A DNA stretch of 64,000 nt from Xanthomonas cucurbitae (GTDB lineage Bacteria > Pseudomonadota > Gammaproteobacteria > Xanthomonadales > Xanthomonadaceae), in NCBI RefSeq assembly GCF_002939885.1, contig NZ_MDED01000014.1:1-64000 (forward strand), read 5' to 3'. Under the pieces are notes generated by a model. That model did no database searches. It was not told where the DNA came from and saw only the letters and a program-made list of their open reading frames with translations. Shown here in pieces: positions 39,534-48,557 of the stretch. Position numbers and translations under genes: made by a program. Each line of letters starts with the position of its first letter. Positions within the stretch are counted from its first letter, which is position 1.

Positions 39534-40730
39534 ATGAAACTGCTCAACCGCAAGCAAGCCCTGTTGTCCTTGTTCATCGCCGCGTCGCTGGGTGGGGCTG
39601 TCGTCGCCGATGCAGTTGCGCAGTCGGACCGCTCGTCCGAGCGCGCCAGCCGCAAGTCCAAGAGCAGCGGCAAGGCCGAGGAGCTGTACCCGCAGTCGAC
39701 CCGCCAGGCGCCGACCATCAAGCCCTCGTCCAAGCTGAGCAGCAAGCTGCAGAAGCTGATCGAAACCTTCAACAAGGGCGAAGACTACGCTGCCGTGCGC
39801 AGTCAGGCCGACGAGATCCTGGCCAACAGCGCCGCCAACGAAGCCGACAAGGCGCTGGCCGCCCAGCTCGCCGCGCAGGCCGCCTACAACCTGGACGACA
39901 CCGCTGCCGCCAAGACCTATCTGCAGCAGGCCATCGGCCTGAATGCGCTGGATAACAACGGCCAGTTCCAGTCGATGTTGATGCTGGCCCAGCTGCAGAT
40001 GCAGGACGACCAGCAGGCCGAGGGCCTGGCCACGCTGGACAAGTATCTGGAGCAGAGCAAGTCGCAGCGTCCGGAAGACCTGATTCTCAAGGGCCAGGCG
40101 CTGTACCAGGCCGAGCGCTACAAGGAAGCGATCCCGGTGTTGAAGCAGGCCATCGCCGCCTCGCCCGAGCCCAAGGACACCTGGAACCAGCTGCTGATGG
40201 CGTCCTACGCCGAAGCCGGCCAGACCGGTGAAGCGGTCGCCGCTGCCGAAGCATTGGCCGCCAAGAGCCCGAACGACAAGAAGGCCCAGCTCAACCTGGC
40301 CAGCATGTACATGCAGGCCGACCAGATGGACAAGGCCGCAGGCGTGATGGACAAGCTGCGCACGGCGGGCCAGTTGACCGAAGAAAAGGAGTACAAGCAG
40401 CTGTACTCGATCTACGCCAACACCGACAACAAGGAAAAGGACGTCATCGCCGTCATTAACGAAGGTATGCAAAAAGGCATTCTCAAGCCTGATTATCAGA
40501 CATACCTTGCGCTGGCGCAGTCGTACTACTACAGCGAGGACGTGCCCAAGGCGATCGAGAACTGGCAGAAGGCTGCACCACTGTCCAAGGACGGCGAGAC
40601 TTACCTGAATCTGGCCAAGGTGCTGCATTCGGAAGGCCGCATCCCGGAGGCCAAGCAGGCCGCGCAGCAGGCGATCGCCAAAGGTGTCAAAAAGCCGGAA
40701 GACGCCAAGAAGATCATCAACCTGAAGTAA
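39534..40730 (+). CDS. Secreted TPR-repeat protein upstream of tonB
   Basis: A 398-residue protein with a signal peptide (LLSLFIAASLGGAVVADAVA), a basic serine-rich linker and then several tetratricopeptide-like helical pairs (about 95-390), such as ALYQAERYKEAIPVLKQAI and ALAQSYYYSEDVPKAIENWQKA. It should act as a periplasmic scaffold. Its place just upstream of tonB-exbB-exbD1-exbD2, in the same direction, recalls TPR proteins associated with TonB systems in other bacteria, but direct involvement is inference. ATG 39534 starts the signal peptide. Confidence 0.8.
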   Translation: MKLLNRKQALLSLFIAASLGGAVVADAVAQSDRSSERASRKSKSSGKAEELYPQSTRQAPTIKPSSKLSSKLQKLIETFNKGEDYAAVRSQADEILANSAANEADKALAAQLAAQAAYNLDDTAAAKTYLQQAIGLNALDNNGQFQSMLMLAQLQMQDDQQAEGLATLDKYLEQSKSQRPEDLILKGQALYQAERYKEAIPVLKQAIAASPEPKDTWNQLLMASYAEAGQTGEAVAAAEALAAKSPNDKKAQLNLASMYMQADQMDKAAGVMDKLRTAGQLTEEKEYKQLYSIYANTDNKEKDVIAVINEGMQKGILKPDYQTYLALAQSYYYSEDVPKAIENWQKAAPLSKDGETYLNLAKVLHSEGRIPEAKQAAQQAIAKGVKKPEDAKKIINLK

Positions 40731-40882
40731 AAAGAAAAATAAACCCCCGAAATCCCTGTGTTTTGAGTGGTTACAGGACTCGGGATTGGTATAAGCTTGG
40801 GAGTTACTGCGGTGTCACAGCCGTCCGAAAACCTGGGGATCATCACAGTGATCCGGGCCCCCACTGAAAGAGCCATTGGCGC

Positions 40883-41548
40883 ATGACGGAACAACTCGTT
40901 ATCCACAGGCATGACTATGATGCCGGGAACCAGGGTCTGAGCTGGGCCCGCATTATCGGTATTGCTTTTGTAATTGCCCTGCACCTCACTGCACTGATGA
41001 TGTTGCTGATCCCTGCAGTGGCGCCGAAGGCTCCGGCAGAGAAGGAGCGCACCACCATGGTCACCCTGGTGGATGCACCGCCTCCTCCCCCGCCGCCGCC
41101 GCCGCCGCCGGAAGACAAGCCGCCACCGCCGGTCAAGAATCTGTCGCCGCCGAAGCCGTCACCGGTTCCGCCGCCGCCGGAAGCACCGGTTGTCGATGTT
41201 CCCGAACCGCGTCCGAGCGATATCGTCACGCCGCCGAGCCCTCCGTCTCCGCCGCAGCCGCCGAGTGACATCGGCGCCAGTGTCGATATCTCGTCCAAGA
41301 ACATGAACCCACCCAAGTACCCGCCGGCAGCATTCCGTGCCGGTGTCCAGGGCGAGGTGATCCTGATCGTGGATGTGGATGCCAGCGGCAACGTGACCAA
41401 CGTGTCGGTCGAAAAGTCCAGCCGCAACCGCGACCTTGACCGTGCCGCGATGGACGCAGCACGCAAGTGGAAGTTCAACGCCTCCACTGTCAACGGGCAG
41501 AAAGCCGCCGGACGTGTCCGCGTCCCGGTGAACTTTGCTCTGAACTGA
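40883..41548 (+). CDS. tonB: Energy transducer TonB
   Basis: A 221-residue protein that couples the proton-motive force to outer membrane receptors. One transmembrane helix (about 22-45, WARIIGIAFVIALHLTALMML) is followed by a periplasmic proline-rich spacer (about 65-130, with an 11-proline run) and the C-terminal receptor-binding domain (about 140-221) with PPKYPPAAFRAGVQGEV. ATG 40883 is the first start with this topology. A TATAAG sequence at about 40790 could be the -10 box. It serves the receptor in this window and the many others expected in a xanthomonad. Confidence 0.96.
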   Translation: MTEQLVIHRHDYDAGNQGLSWARIIGIAFVIALHLTALMMLLIPAVAPKAPAEKERTTMVTLVDAPPPPPPPPPPPEDKPPPPVKNLSPPKPSPVPPPPEAPVVDVPEPRPSDIVTPPSPPSPPQPPSDIGASVDISSKNMNPPKYPPAAFRAGVQGEVILIVDVDASGNVTNVSVEKSSRNRDLDRAAMDAARKWKFNASTVNGQKAAGRVRVPVNFALN

Positions 41549-41633
41549 TCCCACGGGCCGGCTGTGGTCGGCCCAGGATCCTGTCTTCCTTTCGCTCCAC
41601 CCTTCATCACCACACACAACAAAGGTAAGCGTC

Positions 41634-42395
41634 ATGCTGCAGGAATTCTTTATCGCCGCCGCTGCAGGGGGCTCCAATCCGTCGGCCGCTCTGTCGCAGA
41701 TGGGCTTCGAGCACTTGATCACCGAAATGACCTCCAGCCCCGGCGACTTCGCCGTGTCCTGGGTCGTGTTGGTCACCCTGATCGCCATGTCCGCTGCCTC
41801 CTGGTACTGGACCGTCATCAACATCTTCCGCGCCACCCGCCTGAAGAGCGCGGCTGACCGCGTCACCACCGCCTTCTGGGAAGCCCCGAACGCGCAGGAC
41901 GCCATCCGCGCCATGGAAGAACAGCCGGCTTCCGAGCCGTTCTCCAAGATCGCACTGGACGCTGCGCAGGCGGCTGCCCACCACCAGCGTGCCGAAGGCA
42001 ACACCGGCGGCCTGGGCGAGAGCCTGAGCCGTTCGGAATTCGTCGACCGCGCCCTGCGTCAGGCCGTGACCCGCGAAAGCACCAAGCTGCAGTCGGGCAT
42101 GACCCTGCTGGCCACCGTCGGTGCGACCGCGCCGTTCGTCGGTCTGCTTGGTACGGTGTGGGGCATCTACGGCGCCCTGATCAAGATCGGTGCGACCGGT
42201 TCGGCCTCGATCGATGCCGTTGCCGGCCCGGTGGGTGAAGCGCTGATCATGACCGCGATCGGTCTGTTCGTCGCCATCCCGGCCGTGTTCGCCTTCAACT
42301 TCTTCTCGAAGGTCAACAGCTCGGTGATCGCCAAGTTCGACACCTTTGCCCACGACCTGCACGACTTCTTCGCCACCGGTTCGCGCGTTCGCTAA
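41634..42395 (+). CDS. exbB: Biopolymer transport protein ExbB
   Basis: A 253-residue inner membrane protein of the TonB motor. It has three transmembrane helices (about 38-58, 160-182 and 205-228), with the conserved GATAPFVGLLGTVWGI and GEALIMTAIGLFVAIPAVFAFN stretches that line the proton channel. AAAGG precedes ATG 41634. It lies 85 bases after tonB and 46 before exbD1, all rightward. Confidence 0.96.
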   Translation: MLQEFFIAAAAGGSNPSAALSQMGFEHLITEMTSSPGDFAVSWVVLVTLIAMSAASWYWTVINIFRATRLKSAADRVTTAFWEAPNAQDAIRAMEEQPASEPFSKIALDAAQAAAHHQRAEGNTGGLGESLSRSEFVDRALRQAVTRESTKLQSGMTLLATVGATAPFVGLLGTVWGIYGALIKIGATGSASIDAVAGPVGEALIMTAIGLFVAIPAVFAFNFFSKVNSSVIAKFDTFAHDLHDFFATGSRVR

Positions 42396-42441
42396 TCCGG
42401 TCGTCAAGAACGCCTTCGCAACGATTTAGACGGAGCCCGTT

Positions 42442-42864
<423 letters not shown>

Positions 42865-42867
42865 GCC

Positions 42868-43281
42868 ATGGCATTTAGTACTGGTGGCGGCCGTGGGCCG
42901 ATGGCCGACATCAACGTCACGCCCCTGGTGGACGTGATGTTGGTGCTGCTGATTATCTTCATCGTGACCGCGCCGATCATGACCTACCCGATCGCCGTGG
43001 ATCTGCCGCAGCGGGTGCTCAACCCGCCACCGCAGACGACCGAACCGCCGCCGCCGATCGAGCTGCGCATCGACGCCAGCAACCAGGTGTTCTGGAACAA
43101 CAGCCCGACGCCGGTGGATCAGCTGCAGCAGAAGATGGAAGAAGTGGTCCAGTCCGATCCGACCAACCAGCCGGAACTGCGCATCGATGCAAACCAGGAT
43201 GCGGAGTACGAGGTGATGGCCAAGGTGCTGGCCGCTGCGAAGAACTCGCAGATGAAGAAAATCGGCTTCATGCAGCAGTAA
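42868..43281 (+). CDS. exbD2: Biopolymer transport protein ExbD2
   Basis: A 137-residue paralogue of exbD1 with the same [19 protein letters not shown] helix but a diverged periplasmic domain ending KKIGFMQQ. Two exbD genes in one operon are known for Xanthomonas, where exbD2 is not needed for iron uptake but affects plant interaction, as I recall. The ribosome site is the AAGGGG at the end of exbD1. An intrinsic terminator follows. Confidence 0.94.
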   Translation: MAFSTGGGRGPMADINVTPLVDVMLVLLIIFIVTAPIMTYPIAVDLPQRVLNPPPQTTEPPPPIELRIDASNQVFWNNSPTPVDQLQQKMEEVVQSDPTNQPELRIDANQDAEYEVMAKVLAAAKNSQMKKIGFMQQ

Positions 43282-43324
43282 ACGTAGTTGCAAGACCGCA
43301 ACACAACAGTCATGACGCGACTGC

Positions 43325-43353
43325 AACGCCACCGGAAACGGTGGCGTTTTTTT
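43325..43353 (+). terminator. Rho-independent terminator of the tonB operon
   Basis: AACGCCACCG (43325-43334) pairs with CGGTGGCGTT (43339-43348) over a GAAA tetraloop, and seven T follow (43347-43353). It ends the tonB-exbB-exbD1-exbD2 transcript and faces the convergent pdxJ gene. Confidence 0.92.
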
Positions 43354-43438
43354 ATGCATCGTGCACGGTAATTTCTGCTGCCTTGTTGCGAAAGTGTGCC
43401 TGCTTGCGTGCACCACCCACGAGATGGGTCTGAAGACC

Positions 43439-44206
43439 CTAGGCCTGCGCGCTCGGCCCGCACACAAGCTGCACATACGCGCGCACCGTGGCATCCAGCC
43501 CGTGGTACAGCGCTTCGCCGATCAAGGCGTGGCCGATCGACACTTCCAGCACGCCCGGCACGCTGGCGAGAAAGGCGCCCAGATTGGCCTGCGACAGATC
43601 GTGCCCGGCATTGATTCCCAGCCCGTGTGCAGCGGCGCGACGCGCCGCGTCCGCGAACGCGGCCAACGCTTCGGCCGGATGCCCGTCGGCATGCGCCTGC
43701 GCATAGGGACCGGTGTACAACTCGATGCGGTCCGCTCCCAGCACTGCCGCCTGGCCGAGCTGCGGATTGCCGGCATCCACGAACAGGCTCACGCGGCTGC
43801 CCAGGGCCTTGAATGCGCCGATCAACCCGCCCAGCTCGGCGGTGTCCTGCGCAAAGTCAAAGCCGTGGTCGGAGGTGAGCTGGCCGTCGCCGTCGGGAAC
43901 CAAGGTGACCTGCTGCGGACGCGTGGCACGGCACAACTCCAGCAAGCCCGGGTAGCCGGGACGTGGCGGCGCGAACGGATTGCCTTCGATATTGAACTCG
44001 ACTCCACGCTCGCTGGTCAGCGCACTCAGCGCCAGCACGTCGTCGGCGCGGATATGCCGCTGGTCTGGACGCGGGTGCACGGTGATGCCGTGCGCGCCGG
44101 CGGCCAGACAGGCGCGCGCAACCTCCACGACATCCGGATCACGGCCGCCACGCGAATTACGTAGCACGGCGATCTTGTTGACGTTGACGCTGAGCTGGGT
44201 GGTCAC
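43439..44206 (-). CDS. pdxJ: Pyridoxine 5'-phosphate synthase PdxJ
   Basis: A 255-residue TIM-barrel enzyme joining 1-deoxyxylulose 5-phosphate with aminoacetone 3-phosphate to make pyridoxine 5'-phosphate. Diagnostic motifs include [17 protein letters not shown] at the N-terminus, [25 protein letters not shown] and the C-terminal [11 protein letters not shown] and SIGHALI. Length is slightly above the usual 243. It is eight bases downstream of the small membrane gene and is likely expressed with it. Convergent with exbD2. Confidence 0.96.
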   Translation of the reverse strand: MTTQLSVNVNKIAVLRNSRGGRDPDVVEVARACLAAGAHGITVHPRPDQRHIRADDVLALSALTSERGVEFNIEGNPFAPPRPGYPGLLELCRATRPQQVTLVPDGDGQLTSDHGFDFAQDTAELGGLIGAFKALGSRVSLFVDAGNPQLGQAAVLGADRIELYTGPYAQAHADGHPAEALAAFADAARRAAAHGLGINAGHDLSQANLGAFLASVPGVLEVSIGHALIGEALYHGLDATVRAYVQLVCGPSAQA

Positions 44207-44214
44207 TGGCGCAC

Positions 44215-44484
44215 TCAGGCCTGCGGCTCGCCGTCGCGCGCCGCGGCCGGCGCCGCCGCTTTGCGGGCCTGCGCCACTTCACGCAGGCGCCGCAGCTCGG
44301 CCGGGTCGATCATGCTGCTGGTATCGCGTTGCGTCTCGCCCATGCGCGAGGCGAACCAGCCGCGCGTCCAGAGCAGCAACAGCACCAGCGCCGCCAGCAG
44401 CGCCGCGATCAGCAACCACATGTGCGGCGTGCTAAACGCCAGCACCAAAGCTCCCAGTGCCATAAGCAGAAACAGCCAGTGCAT
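44215..44484 (-). CDS. Small two-TM membrane protein upstream of pdxJ
   Basis: An 89-residue protein with two hydrophobic helices (about 2-18 and 22-42) and a charged, alanine-rich cytoplasmic tail ([18 protein letters not shown]). GGGGAG stands six bases before ATG 44484, a strong ribosome site. Its stop is eight bases from the pdxJ start. No function recognised. Confidence 0.75.
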   Translation of the reverse strand: MHWLFLLMALGALVLAFSTPHMWLLIAALLAALVLLLLWTRGWFASRMGETQRDTSSMIDPAELRRLREVAQARKAAAPAAARDGEPQA

Positions 44485-44532
44485 GACGCGCTCCCCGTTG
44501 AGTGGCAGCAGTGTAGCGCTGCGCTGCAGAGG

Positions 44533-44546
44533 GTTCCACGTGGGGC
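44533..44546. promoter_or_regulatory. Degenerate parS-like sequence
   Basis: GTTCCACGTGGGGC matches the 14-bp parS palindrome at 12 of 14 positions. It lies in a spacer about 10 kb from the recF sites. Binding would be weak; it may be chance. Confidence 0.35.
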
Positions 44547-44696
44547 GCGATCGATGGGCTGGAGCGGCAAGCCGCGTCTGACCAGCAATCGCCGAAGGGG
44601 GGCGGACGCCGCCTGCTGCTGCAACGACGTTCGCTGCCAACGTCCAACCGCGGCTGCCCCCGCCCGCTGGCTGCACGGCAATCTTGCAGGCCACGC

Positions 44697-46157
44697 TTAC
44701 AGCAGTGGCGACAGCAGCCGTGCGAAGGCCTCGGGCAGGCGCGAACGCCACAACGGACGCCGGCGCACGAAGCGGACTTCCTGCGCGTGTTGCAGCTCGG
44801 TGTCGATCATGCCGGCCAGTTCGGCGGCCACCGCCTGGTCGCGCAACAGCATCGACAGTTCGAAATTGAGGCGGAAGCTACGGCTATCGAAATTGGCGCT
44901 GCCGATGATGCAGACCTCGTCGTCGGCCAGCAATGCCTTGGTGTGCAGCATGCGCGGGCCGTATTCGTAGATGCGCACGCCGGCCTCTAGCAACTCATCG
45001 AAGTACGACCGCGCCGCGTACGTCACCAGGCGCGAGTCGCTCACGCGTGGTACCAGCAGGCGCACGTCCAGCCCGCCCAATGCGGCCGAGGTCAGCGCCA
45101 TCCGCGCCGCCTCGCCGGGCACGAAGTACGGGGTGACCAGCCAGACCCGGTGCCTGGCCTCATGGATGGCCGCGACCATCAGCCGGTGGATCGCCTCCCA
45201 CGACGAATCCGGTCCGGACACCAGCACCTGTGCATCGATGCTGCCCTGCGCGCGGGTGGGCACGTCCTCGGGCCATAGTTGCTGGCCCTGGAAGACGGCG
45301 CGCCCCTGCCCGGTGGCGTACAGCCAGTCCTCCAGAAACACCAGCTGCAGGCTGCGCACGACATGCCCCTGTACGCGCACATGCAGGTCGCGGTAAGCAT
45401 CGGTGCGCACCTGTTCGTTCTCCTCGTCGGTGACATTGATGCCACCGGTGAAGCCGATCCGCCCATCGACCACCACCACCTTGCGGTGGGTGCGCAGGTT
45501 GAGCCAGGGCCGCTTGAACGGCTTGAGGAACTGCGAGGGATGGAACCAGGCGGTTTCCACGCCGGCCTCGCGCAGCGTGCGCAGGACGCGCCGGGTCATC
45601 GCCGAGGAGCCGATCGCATCCATCAGCAGCCGCACCTTGACCCCGGCACGGGCACGTTCCATCAGCGCATCGCAGATCGCAGTGCCGCTGTGGTCGGGCT
45701 GGAAGATGTAGTACTCCAGATGGATGTGGTCGCGTGCGCCGGCAATGGCGTCGATGATGGCGGCGTAGGTGGTCGCCCCATCGACCAGCCAGTGCACCTC
45801 GGTGGCGGTGCTGGGCGCCAGGCCGGTGGTGGACTGGGCAACCTTGGCCAGCTCGGTGCAATCGGCATCGGGCGGGCACACGCTGCTGTAGCTCTCCATC
45901 CCCGAGCGCGAGCGGCCGCGGCGCAGGCGCTGCCGTTTCACCTTCTGCGGCCCGAGCCAGTAATAGATCAGCAGGCCCAGGTACGGCAATGCCGCCAGCG
46001 ACAACACCCAGCTCAACGTGGCCACCGGCTCGCGCTTTTGCAGCACGATCCAGCTGGCGATCCACAGCAGGTACAGCACGTAGGCGGCGATGAGAAGCGC
46101 TTCGAGGTGGGGAAGGCTGACCAACCAGTCCCACGCGCCCTGTGCGAATGCGAGCAT
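44697..46157 (-). CDS. cls: Cardiolipin synthase (phospholipase D family)
   Basis: A 486-residue membrane enzyme condensing phosphatidylglycerol into cardiolipin. Two N-terminal helices (about 17-38 and 47-68) precede two PLD domains. Each has its HKD motif: HRKVVVVD at 224-231 and HTKALLADD near residue 400, with the usual following GSANFDSRSF. The ClsA-type layout (two TM helices, then PLD pair) fits the length. ATG 46157 begins the first helix. It is divergent from the radical SAM gene. Confidence 0.92.
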   Translation of the reverse strand: MLAFAQGAWDWLVSLPHLEALLIAAYVLYLLWIASWIVLQKREPVATLSWVLSLAALPYLGLLIYYWLGPQKVKRQRLRRGRSRSGMESYSSVCPPDADCTELAKVAQSTTGLAPSTATEVHWLVDGATTYAAIIDAIAGARDHIHLEYYIFQPDHSGTAICDALMERARAGVKVRLLMDAIGSSAMTRRVLRTLREAGVETAWFHPSQFLKPFKRPWLNLRTHRKVVVVDGRIGFTGGINVTDEENEQVRTDAYRDLHVRVQGHVVRSLQLVFLEDWLYATGQGRAVFQGQQLWPEDVPTRAQGSIDAQVLVSGPDSSWEAIHRLMVAAIHEARHRVWLVTPYFVPGEAARMALTSAALGGLDVRLLVPRVSDSRLVTYAARSYFDELLEAGVRIYEYGPRMLHTKALLADDEVCIIGSANFDSRSFRLNFELSMLLRDQAVAAELAGMIDTELQHAQEVRFVRRRPLWRSRLPEAFARLLSPLL

Positions 46158-46292
46158 GCGTGGATTCTACGGGCCACGCGCGCCATTGCGATGACCGCGA
46201 GGTCATGCCCAGCCGCTCGGCGCCGGATGCATGTGTCTGCGCGTCCGTTCGTGGTCGCGGCGCATGAGACTGGCGCGCCGTACCATGCCTGC

Positions 46293-47387
46293 ATGGCAAG
46301 CGCGATCAAAGGCCGGGGAGCGACCGGCCATCTGCCCGCACGGTTCGAGGCCACCACCTGGCAGGCGGTGGACGATGGCTGGTGCGCGGACGCCGATGAG
46401 GCGTTCACCGCACCGGCGTTGCGCACCCAGGTCACCGACGAAACGGCGCGCCGCATCATCAGCCGCAACCACTCGCCGGATATCGGTTTTTCGCAGTCGG
46501 TCAATCCGTATCGCGGCTGCGAGCATGGTTGCAGCTACTGCTTCGCGCGACCATCGCACGCGTATCTCAATCTTTCGCCAGGCCTGGATTTCGAAACCAG
46601 GCTATTCGCCAAGACCAACGCGCCGGAGCTGCTGCGCCGAGAATTGTCGCGGCCGAATTACGTGCCCAGCCCGATCGCACTGGGCATCAACACCGATGCT
46701 TATCAGCCGATCGAACGTAAGCGCGCCTTGACGCGCCAGTTGATCGAGGTGCTATGGGAAACGCGCCACCCGTTCACGCTGATTACCAAGAATGCGCTGG
46801 TGACGCGCGACCTGGACCTGCTGGTCCCGTTGGCGCGCGAGAACCTGGTCAACGTGCATTTTTCAATCACCACGCTCGACCCGCATCTGTCGGCCAGGCT
46901 CGAACCGCGCGCTTCAGCCCCGCACGCCCGCCTGCGTGCGATGCGGGCACTGCATGAGGCCGGCGTGCCAGTCGGAGTGATGGCTGCGCCAGTGATCCCG
47001 TGGATCAACGACCACGAGCTGGAAGCGATCCTGCAGGCCGCCGCCGATGCCGGCGCGCACAGCGCCGGTTATGTACTGCTGCGCTTGCCGCATGAAGTTG
47101 CGCCGCTGTTCCGCGACTGGTTGCAGACCCATCACCCGCAGCGCGCTGCGCATGTGATGAGCACCATCCAGCAGCTGAGTGGCGGCAAGGATTACGACAG
47201 CACCTTCGGCACGCGCCTGCGTGGGCAAGGCGTGTATGCCGATCTGCTGGCGCGTCGCTTCACCCTCGCCCACCGCCGCGCCGGTTTCGATGCACATAAC
47301 ATGGCGACATTGGAGACCGGCAAGTTCAAGCGCCCCGCCCCGCCAGCCAAAGCAGTACCTGAGTCGCCCCAGGGGCAGTTGTTCTAG
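46293..47387 (+). CDS. PA0069-family radical SAM protein
   Basis: A 364-residue radical S-adenosylmethionine protein. The cluster-binding motif is CEHGCSYC (CxxxCxxC), preceded by NPYRGCEHG, and the following segments ALGINTDAYQPIER and FTLITKN match the spore-photoproduct-lyase-like group that includes Pseudomonas PA0069. The reaction is unknown. I placed the start at ATG 46293 (MASAIKGRGA), where the family begins; the frame is open far upstream through the antisense of cls. Confidence 0.88.
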   Translation: MASAIKGRGATGHLPARFEATTWQAVDDGWCADADEAFTAPALRTQVTDETARRIISRNHSPDIGFSQSVNPYRGCEHGCSYCFARPSHAYLNLSPGLDFETRLFAKTNAPELLRRELSRPNYVPSPIALGINTDAYQPIERKRALTRQLIEVLWETRHPFTLITKNALVTRDLDLLVPLARENLVNVHFSITTLDPHLSARLEPRASAPHARLRAMRALHEAGVPVGVMAAPVIPWINDHELEAILQAAADAGAHSAGYVLLRLPHEVAPLFRDWLQTHHPQRAAHVMSTIQQLSGGKDYDSTFGTRLRGQGVYADLLARRFTLAHRRAGFDAHNMATLETGKFKRPAPPAKAVPESPQGQLF

Positions 47388-47398
47388 CGGCGGAGATT

Positions 47399-47622
47399 GG
47401 GGAATCGCAACGGCAATGACGCATCGACCGACCATTGCCGATTGCCCGCCATGCAACGTCGGCGATATCTGGCCGATCCGGCTGGTCGCCAAGGTACTCT
47501 CGTCATTCGCGCCAACGCGCGGATCAACCCGCGGCGGCTGTTCGGGCAGCACAAATCAGTCGCCGCAATGAAAGCTAGCAGGCTACAGCAGCAACGCCGC
47601 GCCGTTGCCGTTGCGATTCCCC
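47399..47622. repeat. 18-bp perfect inverted pair enclosing the spacer
   Basis: GGGGAATCGCAACGGCAA (47399-47416) and its exact reverse complement (47605-47622) enclose 188 bases of noncoding DNA between the convergent radical SAM and oxygenase genes. The right arm continues into ACTCCCGATTCCC, the same GATTCCC motif seen at 22284 and 19700. It may be two inverted copies of that dispersed repeat or a small non-autonomous element. Confidence 0.6.
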
Positions 47623-47634
47623 ACTCCCGATTCC

Positions 47635-48336
47635 CTATTCCCCGCCATAAAGCGCTTGCGCAGACCGGAACAGGATCCAGCTGGTGGCGATGAACTTGTC
47701 GCCGCCGACCGGGCGGTTGCCGCGGTGGGTGTGGGTGAAGGCGGTGGGGGCGATCAGCAGGCTGCCGGTGCGCGGGCGGGCCTTGCGCTGCTGGAACAGG
47801 AATTCGGTTTCGCCCTGCTCGAACGCGTCGTTGAGGTACAGCGTCCACAGCAGATGCCGATGCAGGGTGTCGGCGCTGGCATCGCGCGGATACAGCTCGC
47901 AATGCCAGTACGGGTAGCCGCCCTGATCGGCGGTGTACCACTGCAGATTGATCGCGCCCGGGCGCAGGCAGGTGCGTGCCAGATCGCCCAGTGCCTGGTC
48001 GCTCATCGGCACGATGTCCTCGGCCAGCAGCCGGTGCGGCGTGCCGTCGGCGGTCGTGACCTGCAGCATCAACGGCGAGATCAGCGCCTGCGGGTACTGC
48101 CGCAGATAGGCCAGCACGCCGTCGAACACGGCCTGCTGGATGCGGCCTTCCACCGCCGCCCATTCGGCGATGCCGCTGATGCGCAGGTCGCGGCTGTGCT
48201 TGAGTTCGGGAAACACGCCGCCGCCGACCCGGCCTGGATGCAGCTGCTGGCTGTCGCGCATGCGCTGCACGATGGCGGCGCAATCGGCAAGCGAAAGGGC
48301 GTTGTCGGTGATCTGGATGAAGTCGGGTTGGCTCAT
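47635..48336 (-). CDS. Fe(II)/2-oxoglutarate dioxygenase family protein
   Basis: A 233-residue cytoplasmic protein of the prolyl-4-hydroxylase-like 2OG-Fe(II) oxygenase fold. The metal site is suggested by WHCELY (H-x-E in place of the more usual H-x-D) and the distal His in THTHRGNRP, followed by an Arg and VGGDKF that would hold 2-oxoglutarate. FLFQQRKARPRTGSLLIAP is a typical core strand. ATG 48336 (MSQPDF) is chosen; an upstream in-frame ATG at 48348 is possible. The substrate is unknown. It lies downstream of the fadL gene but behind that gene's terminator. Confidence 0.7.
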   Translation of the reverse strand: MSQPDFIQITDNALSLADCAAIVQRMRDSQQLHPGRVGGGVFPELKHSRDLRISGIAEWAAVEGRIQQAVFDGVLAYLRQYPQALISPLMLQVTTADGTPHRLLAEDIVPMSDQALGDLARTCLRPGAINLQWYTADQGGYPYWHCELYPRDASADTLHRHLLWTLYLNDAFEQGETEFLFQQRKARPRTGSLLIAPTAFTHTHRGNRPVGGDKFIATSWILFRSAQALYGGE

Positions 48337-48506
48337 GCGCACGACCATAGCAATCCGTCGTGCAGGCTGCACGGCCCTGCCGCACAGCGTGCAGCTGGCA
48401 CAGGTGGGCATGCCGATGCAGCGCCGGCGTCGGCTGCTCCGTGCGGCTGCGCCAGCACGCGATTCCCCTGGCCGGCCCGTGCGCGCGAACGGTGGACCAG
48501 GACCAA

Positions 48507-48529
48507 AGAAAAACCCCGCCGTAGCGGGG
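48507..48529 (-). terminator. Rho-independent terminator of the fadL gene
   Basis: On the minus strand AACCCCGC (48529-48522) pairs with GCGGGGTT (48517-48510) and is followed by a T-run (48511-48507), 29 bases past the stop. Confidence 0.88.
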
Positions 48530-48557
48530 TTCGTCGTCGTGCGGCCTGCAGTAACGA

